The translations under genes were made by a program, and so were the position numbers. A DNA stretch of 64,000 bases from Ifrita kowaldi. Its lineage: Eukaryota; Chordata; Aves; Passeriformes; Cinclosomatidae. The notes below the pieces were generated by a model. The model was not told the origin of the DNA and ran no database searches. It saw nothing but the letters and a program-made list of their open reading frames with translations. This document shows, piece after piece, positions 12,201-21,634 of this stretch (the first letter of the stretch is position 1; the number at the start of each line of letters is the position of its first letter). The stretch covers positions 1-64,000 of the forward strand of contig VZRS01002382.1 in assembly GCA_013398055.1 (NCBI GenBank), in the 5' to 3' direction.

Positions 12201-12552
12201 ATGCCACAGGAAGTGGCTGACAGCTTATTTCAAATACTTGTGATGCCACAGAGGCAAATTTGTGCTGGCCATTCTTCAGCATCAAACAAAAGATTCCAGA
12301 TCCAAGAGTGGAGATTAATCCTGGCTGCCAACCAACTCCAAGGCATGATGCAGGGGAACCTGTGGGGAAACCTTCGCTGTCATTTCCCTCCAGGTTCCTC
12401 TGCCTGACCACGGCACAGACAGGGAATCCCTGTATCCCTGTTCCCTGGCTCCAAGCAAACGAGCAGGCTGTGAACTCACCTATGATTAGAAGAAAGACCC
12501 CAGCTCCATAATCCACGACTGGGTGGAGTTTGGAAATGTACTGCTCCTCCAT
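6211..12552 (-). CDS. Opn5-group (neuropsin-like) non-visual opsin, complete, four exons
   Basis: Seven-helix retinal-binding receptor. Exons on minus: 12552-12480, 9086-8793, 8195-7864, 6558-6211; phases 1, 1, 0 join cleanly into 324 residues. The start has a strong context (GGGACCATGG). Asn32 (helix 1), Asp60 (helix 2), Cys87 and Cys165 (disulfide), Glu159 (the rhodopsin Glu181 position), Trp222-x-Pro224, retinal lysine Lys253 and NPFIY 259-263 are visible; Tyr90 sits at the rhodopsin Glu113 position, as in Opn5. A CCC cluster after helix 8 could be palmitoylated. Residues 111-113 are Ile-Arg-Phe instead of (D/E)RY. Similarity to human OPN5 is clear (GPEPFG followed by SCT). Thr166 after Cys165 argues against Opn5L1, which has Cys at that site, so Opn5L2 or an Opn6-like gene is more likely. 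Chromophore and G-protein partner cannot be read from sequence. Confidence 0.93.
6630..6936 (+). mobile_element. CR1 LINE, left part of a copy split by an LTR
   Basis: CR1 ORF2-tail region in sense orientation: GAGGGGCTGGAGCGTGTCC, AGCTGAGGGAGCTGGGGGTC, AAAAGGAGGCTCAGGGG, GACAAGAGGAAATG. The copy stops at GGTTGCACCAG and resumes at 7360 after the LTR. It lies in opsin intron 3, antisense to that gene. Confidence 0.9.
6937..7359 (-). mobile_element. Solo LTR of an endogenous retrovirus, inserted into CR1
   Basis: About 423 bp interrupts one CR1 copy. Direct 4-bp repeats CCAG flank it (6933-6936 and 7360-7363), and its ends form an inverted repeat, GATGCC and GGCATC. On minus it would begin TGATGCC. 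In that orientation a TATAAAAG box (about 7090-7083) precedes an AATAAA signal (7005-7000) by some 85 bp, the expected U3-R layout. No gag, pol or env sequence remains, so it is a solo LTR left by recombination. A 4-bp duplication suggests a gammaretrovirus-like (ERV1) origin, with low certainty. It has the same strand as the surrounding opsin gene. Confidence 0.75.
7360..7592 (+). mobile_element. CR1 LINE, right part of the copy split by the LTR
   Basis: Continues the copy that ends at 6936: CCAGGGGACGTTTAGATTGG, GATAGGCTGCCCAGGGCAG, then GGTTGGACTTGATGATCTT and CCTTTTCCAACCTTAATGATTC at the 3' end. Sense on plus. Confidence 0.9.
7676..7722. repeat. AT-rich (TAA)n microsatellite
   Basis: Runs of AATAAT/TAATAA units with a few interruptions, just 3' of a CR1 copy in opsin intron 3. 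Confidence 0.85.
9169..9191. repeat. (GA)n microsatellite
   Basis: Eleven uninterrupted GA units, immediately upstream of a CR1 copy in opsin intron 1, about 80 bp from the exon 2 acceptor side. Confidence 0.95.
9222..9455 (+). mobile_element. CR1 LINE 3' fragment with ORF2 C-terminal relic
   Basis: Encodes the CR1 ORF2 tail pattern (DRTRGNGFKLKESRF, then PREAVAAPSLELFKARLDG) up to GGAGCAACCTGGGATAGTGG and CCCTGCCCATGGCAGGG. Sense on plus, inside opsin intron 1. The final TGATTCT tail is missing. Confidence 0.93.
9500..9690 (-). mobile_element. CR1 LINE fragment, opposite orientation
   Basis: On plus it reads CCCCCTTTAAGTACTGGAAGGCC, GAGAACCCCCAGCTCTCCCAGCC-like text and CTCTGTGGCCTCCTCTGGACCC, which is antisense CR1. 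It faces the sense copy that ends 45 bp to the left. Confidence 0.85.
10566..11036 (-). mobile_element. CR1 LINE 3' fragment (about 470 bp)
   Basis: Starts on plus with the reversed tail GGAATCATGGAATCATAGAA, then TTGGGAAAGACC, GATGGTGACTCCACCACTGC, GGGCAGCCTGTTCCAATGCA and the antisense ORF2 tail down to GGACTCACTCTAGCCCCTCA. Lies in opsin intron 1. Confidence 0.93.
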
Positions 12553-13310
12553 GGTCCCTTGTGGAGGTGGATGAAGGTTTTCAGTCAAAGGTGAAGATGC
12601 TGCAGGAGCAAAGAGCTCGCGCTCATGGTTTGCCTGCTGCAGGTGTGAGCTGGTGTTGGGTGCTGGCAGTGCAGGGACCCTTCTGCTGCCTCCTTGTCCT
12701 GCCTCTGGTGTGGCAGGGGAGAAGCCTGGAGTGAGAGCAAGGATTTCCCCCTGGGAGGCAGAGTGAAAGCCAGGCAGAGCTGCTGCCAGAGCGATCCCGC
12801 CTGCCTGGCTGGCACAGCATCTCTCCTCCCACCCCTCCTCTCCCACCCTTCTGCTCCTCGGCCTGTCAGGAAGCTTCACAATGCAAATCCCCTCAGATGA
12901 GCAAAACCAATTGTTGTTCAACCATCAGCAGCCTTGGGGAATAAAGCCAGGCTGAGGGGGCAGGCAAGGGAAGGAAGGTTGGGAGTTTTGTTTTCCAGCT
13001 TTATGGCTGAGTATGGGAGACATGAGGCTGGGGCAGGGGGCTCTGAGTTGAGGTGTCAAAGGAAAGCTGTTTGCTGCAGGGGCTCAGCAGGGTCAAAGTC
13101 ACACCACTGAAGACAGGACTGCCAGAGCTGCTCCAGTGCAGAACTAGAGGATGCTCAGTCCGGTGTAGTGCACCAGGGGAGAACTAACTCTGAGGTCACT
13201 CTGTGACACTCCACAGTTCTGACCTGGCAAGCAGCCACAGCAGCGCCTCACCTCTGTGTTTTCCTTCTCCTTATAATATCTGAGCCTAAAATCACCATAA
13301 TGAGCAACCT

Positions 13311-13406
13311 GGTTCAGCGGGTGGCATCCCTGCCCATGGCAGGGGGCTGGAACTAGATGGCCTTTAAGGTCCCTTCCAATCCAAACCATTCTGTGATTCC
13401 ATGATA
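13311..13406 (+). mobile_element. CR1 LINE extreme 3' end
   Basis: GGTGGCATCCCTGCCCATGG, GGTCCCTTCCAATCCAAACC and the tail TTCTGTGATTCCATGATAG, in sense on plus. Confidence 0.92.
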
Positions 13407-14013
13407 GGGAATTTTAAAATTCACAAGAGCATGGAGGCATCTCAAGTGCAATCTAGGTGGAAGTTAGGTGTTCAAGTATAGCAGTAAGCCAAAACTGTGA
13501 AAATTTAGGCGCTCAACTATAACAGCCTAAACTGTGAAAAACTTAGGAATCTGGGAGACTTTAAAAGCCTTTAGTTGCAGCAGGGTTTTGTGTATCTCCA
13601 AGCATGGAGACTCCACATCAGTTTTTCCAGTGCCTGTTTGTTCAAAGTCTCACTGAGTTTTGGAATAAAGACACCACCTAACTCTTGAAATCCAGCACCT
13701 GCTCATGAGATGTTCAGTGCAGGTGTCCTTCACTGAATGTTCCTCAGCAGCAAAGATTCAGCTGAATGAATGTGGGTGGTTGTTGCAATGCTCTCAAGCC
13801 ATGGGTGTATAAGACAGACTCAATTTAGCACAGGAAGGTAGGATAGATACAGTATTAATTATAAAAGGAAGTTCTTTCATCAGAATAGAATAAAAAAGGG
13901 CAGAGGTGATGCCTCAAAAACATGCCCAGTACTGAGAGTTTCAAACAGCTTGGTGAATTCCGTGTAGTCTGTGCAAGGAAGAGAGGTTACCATTTTATCC
14001 CATTTTGGGGGAG

Positions 14014-14210
14014 TGTCCTGATTCTGGCCAGGACAGGGTTAATTTTTGCAGTAGCCACGAAGGGCATGGCCAGGACCTGGAGGTGATTCCATAGCACCTG
14101 GGCAGAAGCAGGACAGGGATTAATGTCTGCTGGAGTAGCAAAAGACACAAATCCTGTGGCAGAAAGTAGAAAATTGCCACATTCTGACACTTAATCCAGT
14201 ACAGTGCACA
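14014..14210 (+). mobile_element. Probable LTR fragment of an avian endogenous retrovirus
   Basis: Starts TGTCCTGATTCTGGCCAGGA, then CAGGGTTAATTTTTGCAGTAG and GGGCATGGCCAGGACCTGG. This resembles the 5' end of widespread avian ERV LTRs that begin TGTCCTGG and contain GGGTTAATTTT. The right boundary is uncertain and no internal viral sequence or flanking duplication was found. The resemblance is from memory, not from a search. Confidence 0.5.
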
Positions 14211-16444
14211 CGAAACCATTGTATTGGTAAATTAAACAATGCCAGATCACCACAAAGAGGCTGGAACCTGACTGCTCACCTCGTTAAATTTGCAGAGCAG
14301 TTCCTGACACTGATTTGGGCTGGGCCAGCTGGCACTGTCCTGTCATTCCCAGGAACAGGTTGGCTAAAACGAGCCCAGGATTGTTCCCAGCAAGCAGCAA
14401 CACCATCCACTTTGAAAACAAAGTGTTTTCTTCCCTGTTACAGATGTTGCCCCTGGATTTTCCTCTTATCCTGTGTTCAAACATTCAGGTGACAGATTCT
14501 TAAGGTGCAGCCATTGGATGAGAATTGGCTGCTTTAAAGTTCTCAAATAGACCTTATAATTCTGATAAAATTCTTTCTGATAAAATTCCTGGCCTGTACT
14601 ATGCAGTCATCTCACTTAATGCTTCTTTTTGGCCTTTCTGGGCGAAACCATGGCAGAGGGCTCAGTTCAAGGAGCCTGATGCCACCCAATCCCAGCCAGA
14701 TCTGCTGCTTTCCCACTTGTAGCACAGTCCATGCTCTCTCTACTGAAATAAAACACTGCATTTCTTCAGGCAAGCAAGGAGACCAAGGGCAAGATTAAAA
14801 CATTTTGCTGAGAATTTAATTGCTAATTATTATTTAATTACTGGAGACTCCACTGGCTACATCAGGAGTCTGTCCTCTGCCAGCTCTTGTGGGCACCTTA
14901 GATTACATTGTGTGGCTCTTTCATGCTGGTTAGACAACATTTCATTTATTGTGAAACCCTCAACTTAGAATTCACATGGGGCAGGATTACATCAACAGTC
15001 CAGTTACGAAATGGGAGAAAAGAAAATGAATGATTAAAACCAGAAGAGTTGACTGATCCCAAACCCAGTGCATTATTCATGTGTTGTTTAACAATAGCAA
15101 GCTGTGCTCATCACCACCTTCCTGCACATCAGATCAATCCCGATGATCTGTTTGCAACAGCCCGAGTTTATACATCTTGACAGTCCCAGATTTGGGGTGG
15201 GGGGGGTGGAGAGGGAGGGTGTGTGTTTTCATATTTTAGAATTGTTTTGTGAAACTCATTTTCAATTTAATGAAGTACTCTTGAAATTAGATGGAAGGAT
15301 GAAGTTGCTACCTACTCATTTCTGAAAGGTTATGTGAAACTTCAAGCAAAAAAAGAACTCATCATGAAACTATTACACATATTTGATGTAAATATGGACA
15401 TATATATAAACAAGTTCCCATTGTTGGCATAAAACAGGGTACGAGTTGAGGAATTACTTAATGCTACCAAGTGAGAATGTCCTACAACTTTATTTTTACT
15501 TTCCACAAGGAAAAAAATAAAAAGAATATTCTGAATGTGTAGGAACAATGGAATTGCTCTGAATTATCCATTTGCCACTATGTAGTGGTTCATTTGGCAG
15601 AGATAAAATGTCTCAAGGGTTAGAGTTGTTTGGGACATGAATACTGGGTTGTGTTTGGTGCCATATATCAAAATCACTGGCATCTCCTGATATGTGAGGA
15701 GGGCTATGAATCTGGGTCCTTATCAGAAATGCCTATCAAAAACAGTTGTGTATCATTTAGAAGACAGCATGACTTGGTTATTCCTGTTTGTCTCTGGCTG
15801 CTCTGTCCAGATCTTCTCTTTGTGAAGACTGTGAGATCTCAAGTGAGCAGAGTGTATGCAAACAGTCTGTGGGGACAGTCCCTTTGGGTGCCCTCTCCTT
15901 GCTGCAAAACACCTCTGCCATGATGCATAACTCAAGATTTTTCATTAAAAAATGCCAGCCTTTCCAAACTCCTTGCAGGAGGCTACTTCATCACATCCTC
16001 CAAGAATTCCTACAACTTCCTTCCTTTTAAATATTCATTTATTTCTGCAGTTTTACTTTTGGAAGCTCATCTTTGAGCTGAGACCTCTAGCTGAGCTTCT
16101 CTAGCTTTCACCTCTATTTATGAAAACCAGAACCAGCATTTAAGTGGAATTCTCAGTCTGCTCATGGCGTTGTATGTTTTCAACAGCTAAGTCTTGTTTA
16201 AGCTGGTATTTGCAACCTCAAGCACAGTAATTTTTAAATTGTTTTCTTCTGTCTTCCTGCACTGACTTGCATGTTATTGCCTGAGGGGTTATTTACAAAG
16301 TCTAAATTCAGTCTAGGGACACCAAACTCCCTAACTTCCCTTGGCATGAATTGAAGAATCCAGTTGGATCACTACATTTTGCTCTTTCACTACAACCAAC
16401 TTGGCTGTTGGTTAACCCAGTCCAAGTGAGTAAAGTCACAACAA

Positions 16445-16762
16445 CCCCTGCAGTGCTGCAGGGTGGGGAAAGAGTGGCTGGAAAGCTGGAAAAGGACCTG
16501 GGAGTCCTGGTGACAGCAGCAGAACATGAGCCAGGTGTGCCCAGGTAGCCAGGAAGGACAATGGCACCTGGGCTGTACCAGCAATAGTGTGGCAGCAGGA
16601 CCAGGGCAGTGATGTCCTCCTGTGCTGGGCACTGCTGAGGCCACACCTTGAGTGCTGTGTTCAGTTTTGGGCCCCTCAGGACAAAAAAGATGTCGAGGGG
16701 CTGGAGCGTGTCCAGGGAAGGGAACAGAGCTGGGGAAAGGTTGTGGAACTGAAGCCAGAAGC
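16445..16762 (+). mobile_element. CR1 LINE internal fragment (ORF2 region)
   Basis: Contains GGACCTGGGAGTCCTGGTGA, CCAGGAAGGACAATGGCACC-like text, CTGAGGCCACACCTTGAGTG, GTTTTGGGCCCCTCAGGAC and GAGGGGCTGGAGCGTGTCC. This upstream part of CR1 lacks the 3' tail, so the copy is truncated at both ends. Sense on plus. Confidence 0.88.
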
Positions 16763-19700
16763 TCACATTTATTAAACAAAGTCATCATTTGTTGTAACCA
16801 TGAAATTCATGCTGCACTGGTGAAAAAAACCAGGTACAGCAGTGAGGAAAGTCACACGTGGAGCAAAGATGTCCCTGACATGACAAGCCAGCTCTTTTCA
16901 ACTGGGCAATAGGCTGCCCTCTCAGGGACAATTTTTAATCTTTTTTTTTTTTTTTCCCCCCAAATATGTAATGAAAGGCTCTAATGTGAGAAAACAAGGC
17001 AAAGGAAAAACACAGCAGGAGGTGGGAAGGGAGAGATTGAAATGAGACATGAAAAGGTTAATTCAACATGCAAGTACGAAGCATACTACAGCTATTTCAG
17101 AGGTGTGAGAAGACAGACTCTAATACTCTAAGAATGGAAAGGAAATGGCACCAAAGGTGGTAAAATAAAATGAAAGCTACTATTGTGTCAAGAAAAGAGA
17201 AAAATAAAATGTATTGCCCATGGTATGGAATTTGACATTGCAAACCTGCTCATATTTAATAGGCTGAGAGTGCTCCCAGATCTCAGTTTAACAGTAGTAT
17301 GAACAGCACTAACTCTCTCATTTTCAAGGGCTCAAAGACAAAACCATGCCCTGTTATGCTGGATATTGCACAAATAATCACACAGGGACACTTTCTTACA
17401 GCTGAAGTATTTTTTCAACCATTTATTGACATGTAGGTTTTGGTAGCAAGCTCCACTGACTTTTCCTTTGTATTTTGGTCCTGCACTCCATTTATTCACG
17501 ATTCATTTGTGTCATTCAGACAACAAGAAAAAAAATCCCATGATCTGTAGAATGGAGCATCCAGGACTCAGCGACCACAGCAATATTGCTGTGCAGCAGC
17601 CCTGTCTCATCATCCTCTGCACACCTCTAGGGTGAGCACACCGCTGGGCAAGCAGGACTGTGGCTACAGAGAAGGGTGACCTGGGAAGCAACACATTCCA
17701 GCCACTTGGAATCTTGTCTTGGGAGATAAGATATCAGGGTGTTCATACAACTGCTGGGGACAGAGATGATTATGTACTGATAATCTTTACCCAAATGGTG
17801 TAACCCAGTTGTGCTGACACCGTGGGGGTTGTGAACACTGTCTGGGTGCACCCACCTCTACTCCCTGTTCCAGTTTCTCCACCAAGGCAGGAATAGAGCA
17901 GCCCAGGGCTGTGATCCCAGAGCAGGCATGGCTGTGTATCCCACACGGACACCAGGGCAGGGTTCAAGGCTGCAATCCTATGGCACTACAGATGAACTCG
18001 CTGGCACTGCCCTGGCTCTGCTGCTGCCGACTGTGTGACACTCCTCAAGTCAGTTCCTTCCTCTTGCTGCCTCTGACTGACCCGCTGAGATTGTACATTT
18101 TTCAAGGTCTGACCAACCTCCAGCTATTTCTGCCCAGTGCCTGGTAACAAAGCAGCGCCGTTGTTGGCTTGTGCCTCTCAGCACCATTGTGACACAACAA
18201 TAGCTTGAAGAGGCCAACTTTCTTTCATATTAGAATTACTCTAACTAATTTCTAAATAGACCCACGCTGGGAATTCAAAAATGCCAGGATTACAACTTAT
18301 TACTTAGAGAAAAGAAAAATAGCTGAGACTGAATCCTGTAAAAATATAGAGGCAGATAAGAGTGGAAATTCATGGAGGTGCTTCTCTTGGGTGGAAAAGA
18401 ACAGATTTCCTTGTTCAATCTGGACCATGACGTTTAATTGAGAAATAAAAAAGATTAGGAAACAAAGGCACAATAGATGCTTGATGATAACAAATCTCTT
18501 ATAGGTAGAATGGGGAAGACAAAACTTCTGCTCTGCAATAAACTGGTGGCAGCACCAGCACTTTGACAATGACCCCGTTAAGGACAGCACTGAGCAGAGC
18601 TGCCTGACCGACACCCATCAGAGCAACCCATTGCTGAAGCAACTTCCCTGGATTTTAACATCCAGTGAAAGACATTGCTTGGAGTTTAAGGGTCCCTGGC
18701 AGCAGGGAGAGCACCAGAAGCCTCATGTCAAGACCTTCTGTTACTTTTCTTCATCAAATTATGTTCAGATCTCTTTTCCAGCCTTCAGATTATCATCATA
18801 TGAGTGAGAGAAGTCACAGCTATTCTGTCTTGACTTCCTTTCTGAGGTCTTTGGACCCTTTAAGCCAAGTAGTGGTTAATTCCCCTCATACAAAACTGCC
18901 AGTTCAAGATGGCTGTAAATATGGCACAGAGTAGGACTGTGAGGGAAAGAAGAAAAACTACTTTCTCAAAATTATTATTTGTTAGTCACCAGCATTTTAA
19001 TTACTTGAGTTTTCAAGGTTAACTGAACAGCAGTCACATATTGCTTTCAGAGAGCATTTTCCACACCTTGGAAAGCACTTTAGGTTTTAACTTCTTTGCA
19101 CTTCACTCATTTGCAGTGGTGTGAAATGCTCTTTGCAGGGATATAAGAAACTAAATTTGCAAAAAATTAATCCCACAAGTGTTACTGACTTGCAGCCAGG
19201 TCCTCTGCTCATTGCTCTTGATACTTGACAGGAAATAAAAATGGGAGTAAACTAAATATTTAGTGGCTATTCCCTGTATGTGCACAGAGAAACTTCCAGC
19301 TCTTTCCCCACATTTACACAGTGCTCAGTTTGATTTGCTAATATTTAGTTATCCCTCTATTGCCTTCCACAGGCCACTCTACAGCGAAAAACTCGTAAGA
19401 TGAGGAAGGGCCTCAGAAAAGCTTCATTGCAGCCTCCTGCCTCTCAGGTAAGGATGACATCAATTCCTCTGCTGCTCAGGTTACCTGCTGTACATCAGAA
19501 AAGTATTTTCTTGCTTCTAAGAGGCTGGTTCAAATTATTCTCTAATAGACCACGCTCAAAAACAGCAACAGCGACTGTGAATACTTCCTGCACTCAATTA
19601 CACTGAAAAAACAGAGACGAACCCACCCTCAGAAAAAAAAGTCTTGTGGTGAGGGCCCTGGGGCATGCTGGGTTCAGATCCTTGCATTGCCACTGTCTTC

Positions 19701-19814
19701 CTGTCACTGCTTTTTGGCCAGTGATTAAATCTTTCTGTGCCTTAATGCCCCAGAACTGAACTATGGATGCAAATAAAAGCTTTCTTCTTTATACCTTTAA
19801 ATCACTGTCACACT

Positions 19815-20605
19815 TTTACAGAAACAGAATGGCTTGGGTTGGATGGGACCTTGAAGCTCATCTCATTTCAGCAGGGACACCTTCCACTGTCCCAGGTTGT
19901 TCCAAGCCCCGTCCAACCTGGCCTTGAACATTTCCAGGGATGGGGCAGCCACAGCTTCTCTGGGCACCCTGTGCCAGGGCATCACCACCCTCACAGGGAA
20001 GAATTTCTTCTTGATATTTAACCTAAATACACCCCCTGTCAGTTTGAAGCCATTGTCCCCGGTCCTGTCACTACATACCCTTACAAAAAATTCCTTTCTG
20101 GCTTTCTTGGAAGCCCCATTTAGGCATGGAATGGGGCTCTAAGGTCTTCCAGAGCCTTGTCTTCTCCAGGTGAACATCCCCAGATCTCCCAGCCTGGATC
20201 CAGAGTAGAGGGCCTCCAGCCCTTGGAGCATCTTCGTGGCCTCCTATGGACCTGCTCCATGTCCATGTCTTTCTTGTGGTGGTGCTCCCAGAGCTGGATG
20301 CAGCACTCCAGGTGGGATATCACAAGAGCAAAGCAGAGAGAATCACCTCCCTTGAGCCACTGCCCAGGCTGGTTTTGATGCAGCCCATGACACAGCTGGC
20401 TTTTTGGGCTGCAAGTACAAGAGATGACCAGTCATTGCCAAGTCATGCCCAGCTTTTCACTCACCAGCATCCCCTCGGCACGGCTGCTCTCAGTTCATTC
20501 TCTGGGTTGATACCAGGGGTTTTCCTGACACAGGTGCAGCACCTTGCACTTGGCCTCACTGCATTTCATGAGGTTCACACAGGCTTGCTGCTGGGGGCTT
20601 GCTGA
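19815..20605 (-). mobile_element. CR1 LINE 3' fragment, longest in the window (about 790 bp)
   Basis: On plus it starts in CAGAATGGCTTGGGTTGG and runs antisense through CCCCGTCCAACCTGGCCTTG, the ORF2 tail and the upstream blocks TTCTTGTGGTGGTGCTCCCA, GATGCAGCACTCCAGGTGGG and GGTGCAGCACCTTGCACTTG. It covers the 3' end and part of ORF2. Several stops and indels make it non-coding. Confidence 0.93.
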
Positions 20606-21301
20606 ACTCAGATCAGGACGTGGGGACAAAGGTTCCCACGACTCACTTGGGCTTATCTGGAAGTGGAGATGCATTTTCTATTCAGTCTGCATTGCAAACA
20701 TTGTTTCTTTGTTTGTCTGTAGACTCCATGTCCTCATCAGGAGAGAATCTCTGTATTCATTCAGAAGGGGAAATTCTAGGCCATCTGTATCCATTATGGT
20801 TATTTAGAAAACTCTGACAGCATGAATACAACAGCCACAAAAACCAAGAGGTAAATTAAGAACCATAATTATGACCCTTTTTCCACTCATCATTGCTGTG
20901 ATACTGACTGGTGACCATTTTAAATGCGTGGAGTTGACAGGGCAGTATCAATCTATTTTTGCCTGTACTTGAATATATTAAAATATTTTCCTGTCAAATG
21001 TGTTGAAATGGTTTTTATAACCTGAACATTTGAAGCAAATATTTATTGGCTTGTAACTGAATATATTAAAATCTGTCACATGTACTTAAGCAGATTTTAT
21101 AGCCCTAACTTCACCACAGAATGTATTTCAGCTAAATAAAACCATTTAAAAGTTTCAGATCTGGTTGAAACTGGTCATCCAGACTTCTCCTGGAGTCAAC
21201 AGTGGAAGATCATTGAAGTGAAAGGCACTTTTGGTGGAGAAACATGCACCTTTTCTGGATGAGATCAGTTGTTATTTGGAAGTGCCTATTGACATTAAAC
21301 T

Positions 21302-21437
21302 TAATAATAGCAATAATAGCAATAACAGCATTAATAATGATAATGATGATAATAACAACAACAAAAAACCACAATAATAACAATAATAATAACAATAATA
21401 ATAATATTAACAATAATAATACCATCATTATTATGAT
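21302..21437. repeat. Complex AAT/AAC trinucleotide microsatellite
   Basis: About 135 bp of TAATAATAG, CAATAACAG, GATAATGATGAT, AACAACAAC and AATAATAATAAC units. It sits directly at the 5' edge of a sense CR1 copy. Conceptual translation gives poly-Asn or poly-Ile runs, which are not genes. Confidence 0.93.
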
Positions 21438-21439
21438 TC

Positions 21440-21634
21440 ACTGTGAGGGTGGAGAGGCCCTGGCACAGGTTGCTCAGAGAAGCTGTGGCTGCCCCATCCC
21501 TGAAAGTGTCCAAGGCCAGGTTGGACGGGGCTTGGAGCAACTTGGGATAATTGAAGGTGCCCCTGCCCATGGCAGGGGGTGGCATAAGACGACTTTTAAG
21601 GTCCCATTCAACTTAAACCATTCTGTGATTACAG
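21440..21634 (+). mobile_element. CR1 LINE 3' fragment
   Basis: GAGGCCCTGGCACAGGTTGC, GCTTGGAGCAACTTGGGATA, GCCCCTGCCCATGGCAGGGG and CCATTCTGTGATTACAG at the 3' end. Sense on plus. Confidence 0.93.

Noticed and set aside
12190..12921. Reading the 243-codon frame as one opsin exon
   Set aside because: A GTGAGT donor at 12479 joins in phase with exon 2 to complete helix 1; the frame beyond it is intron.
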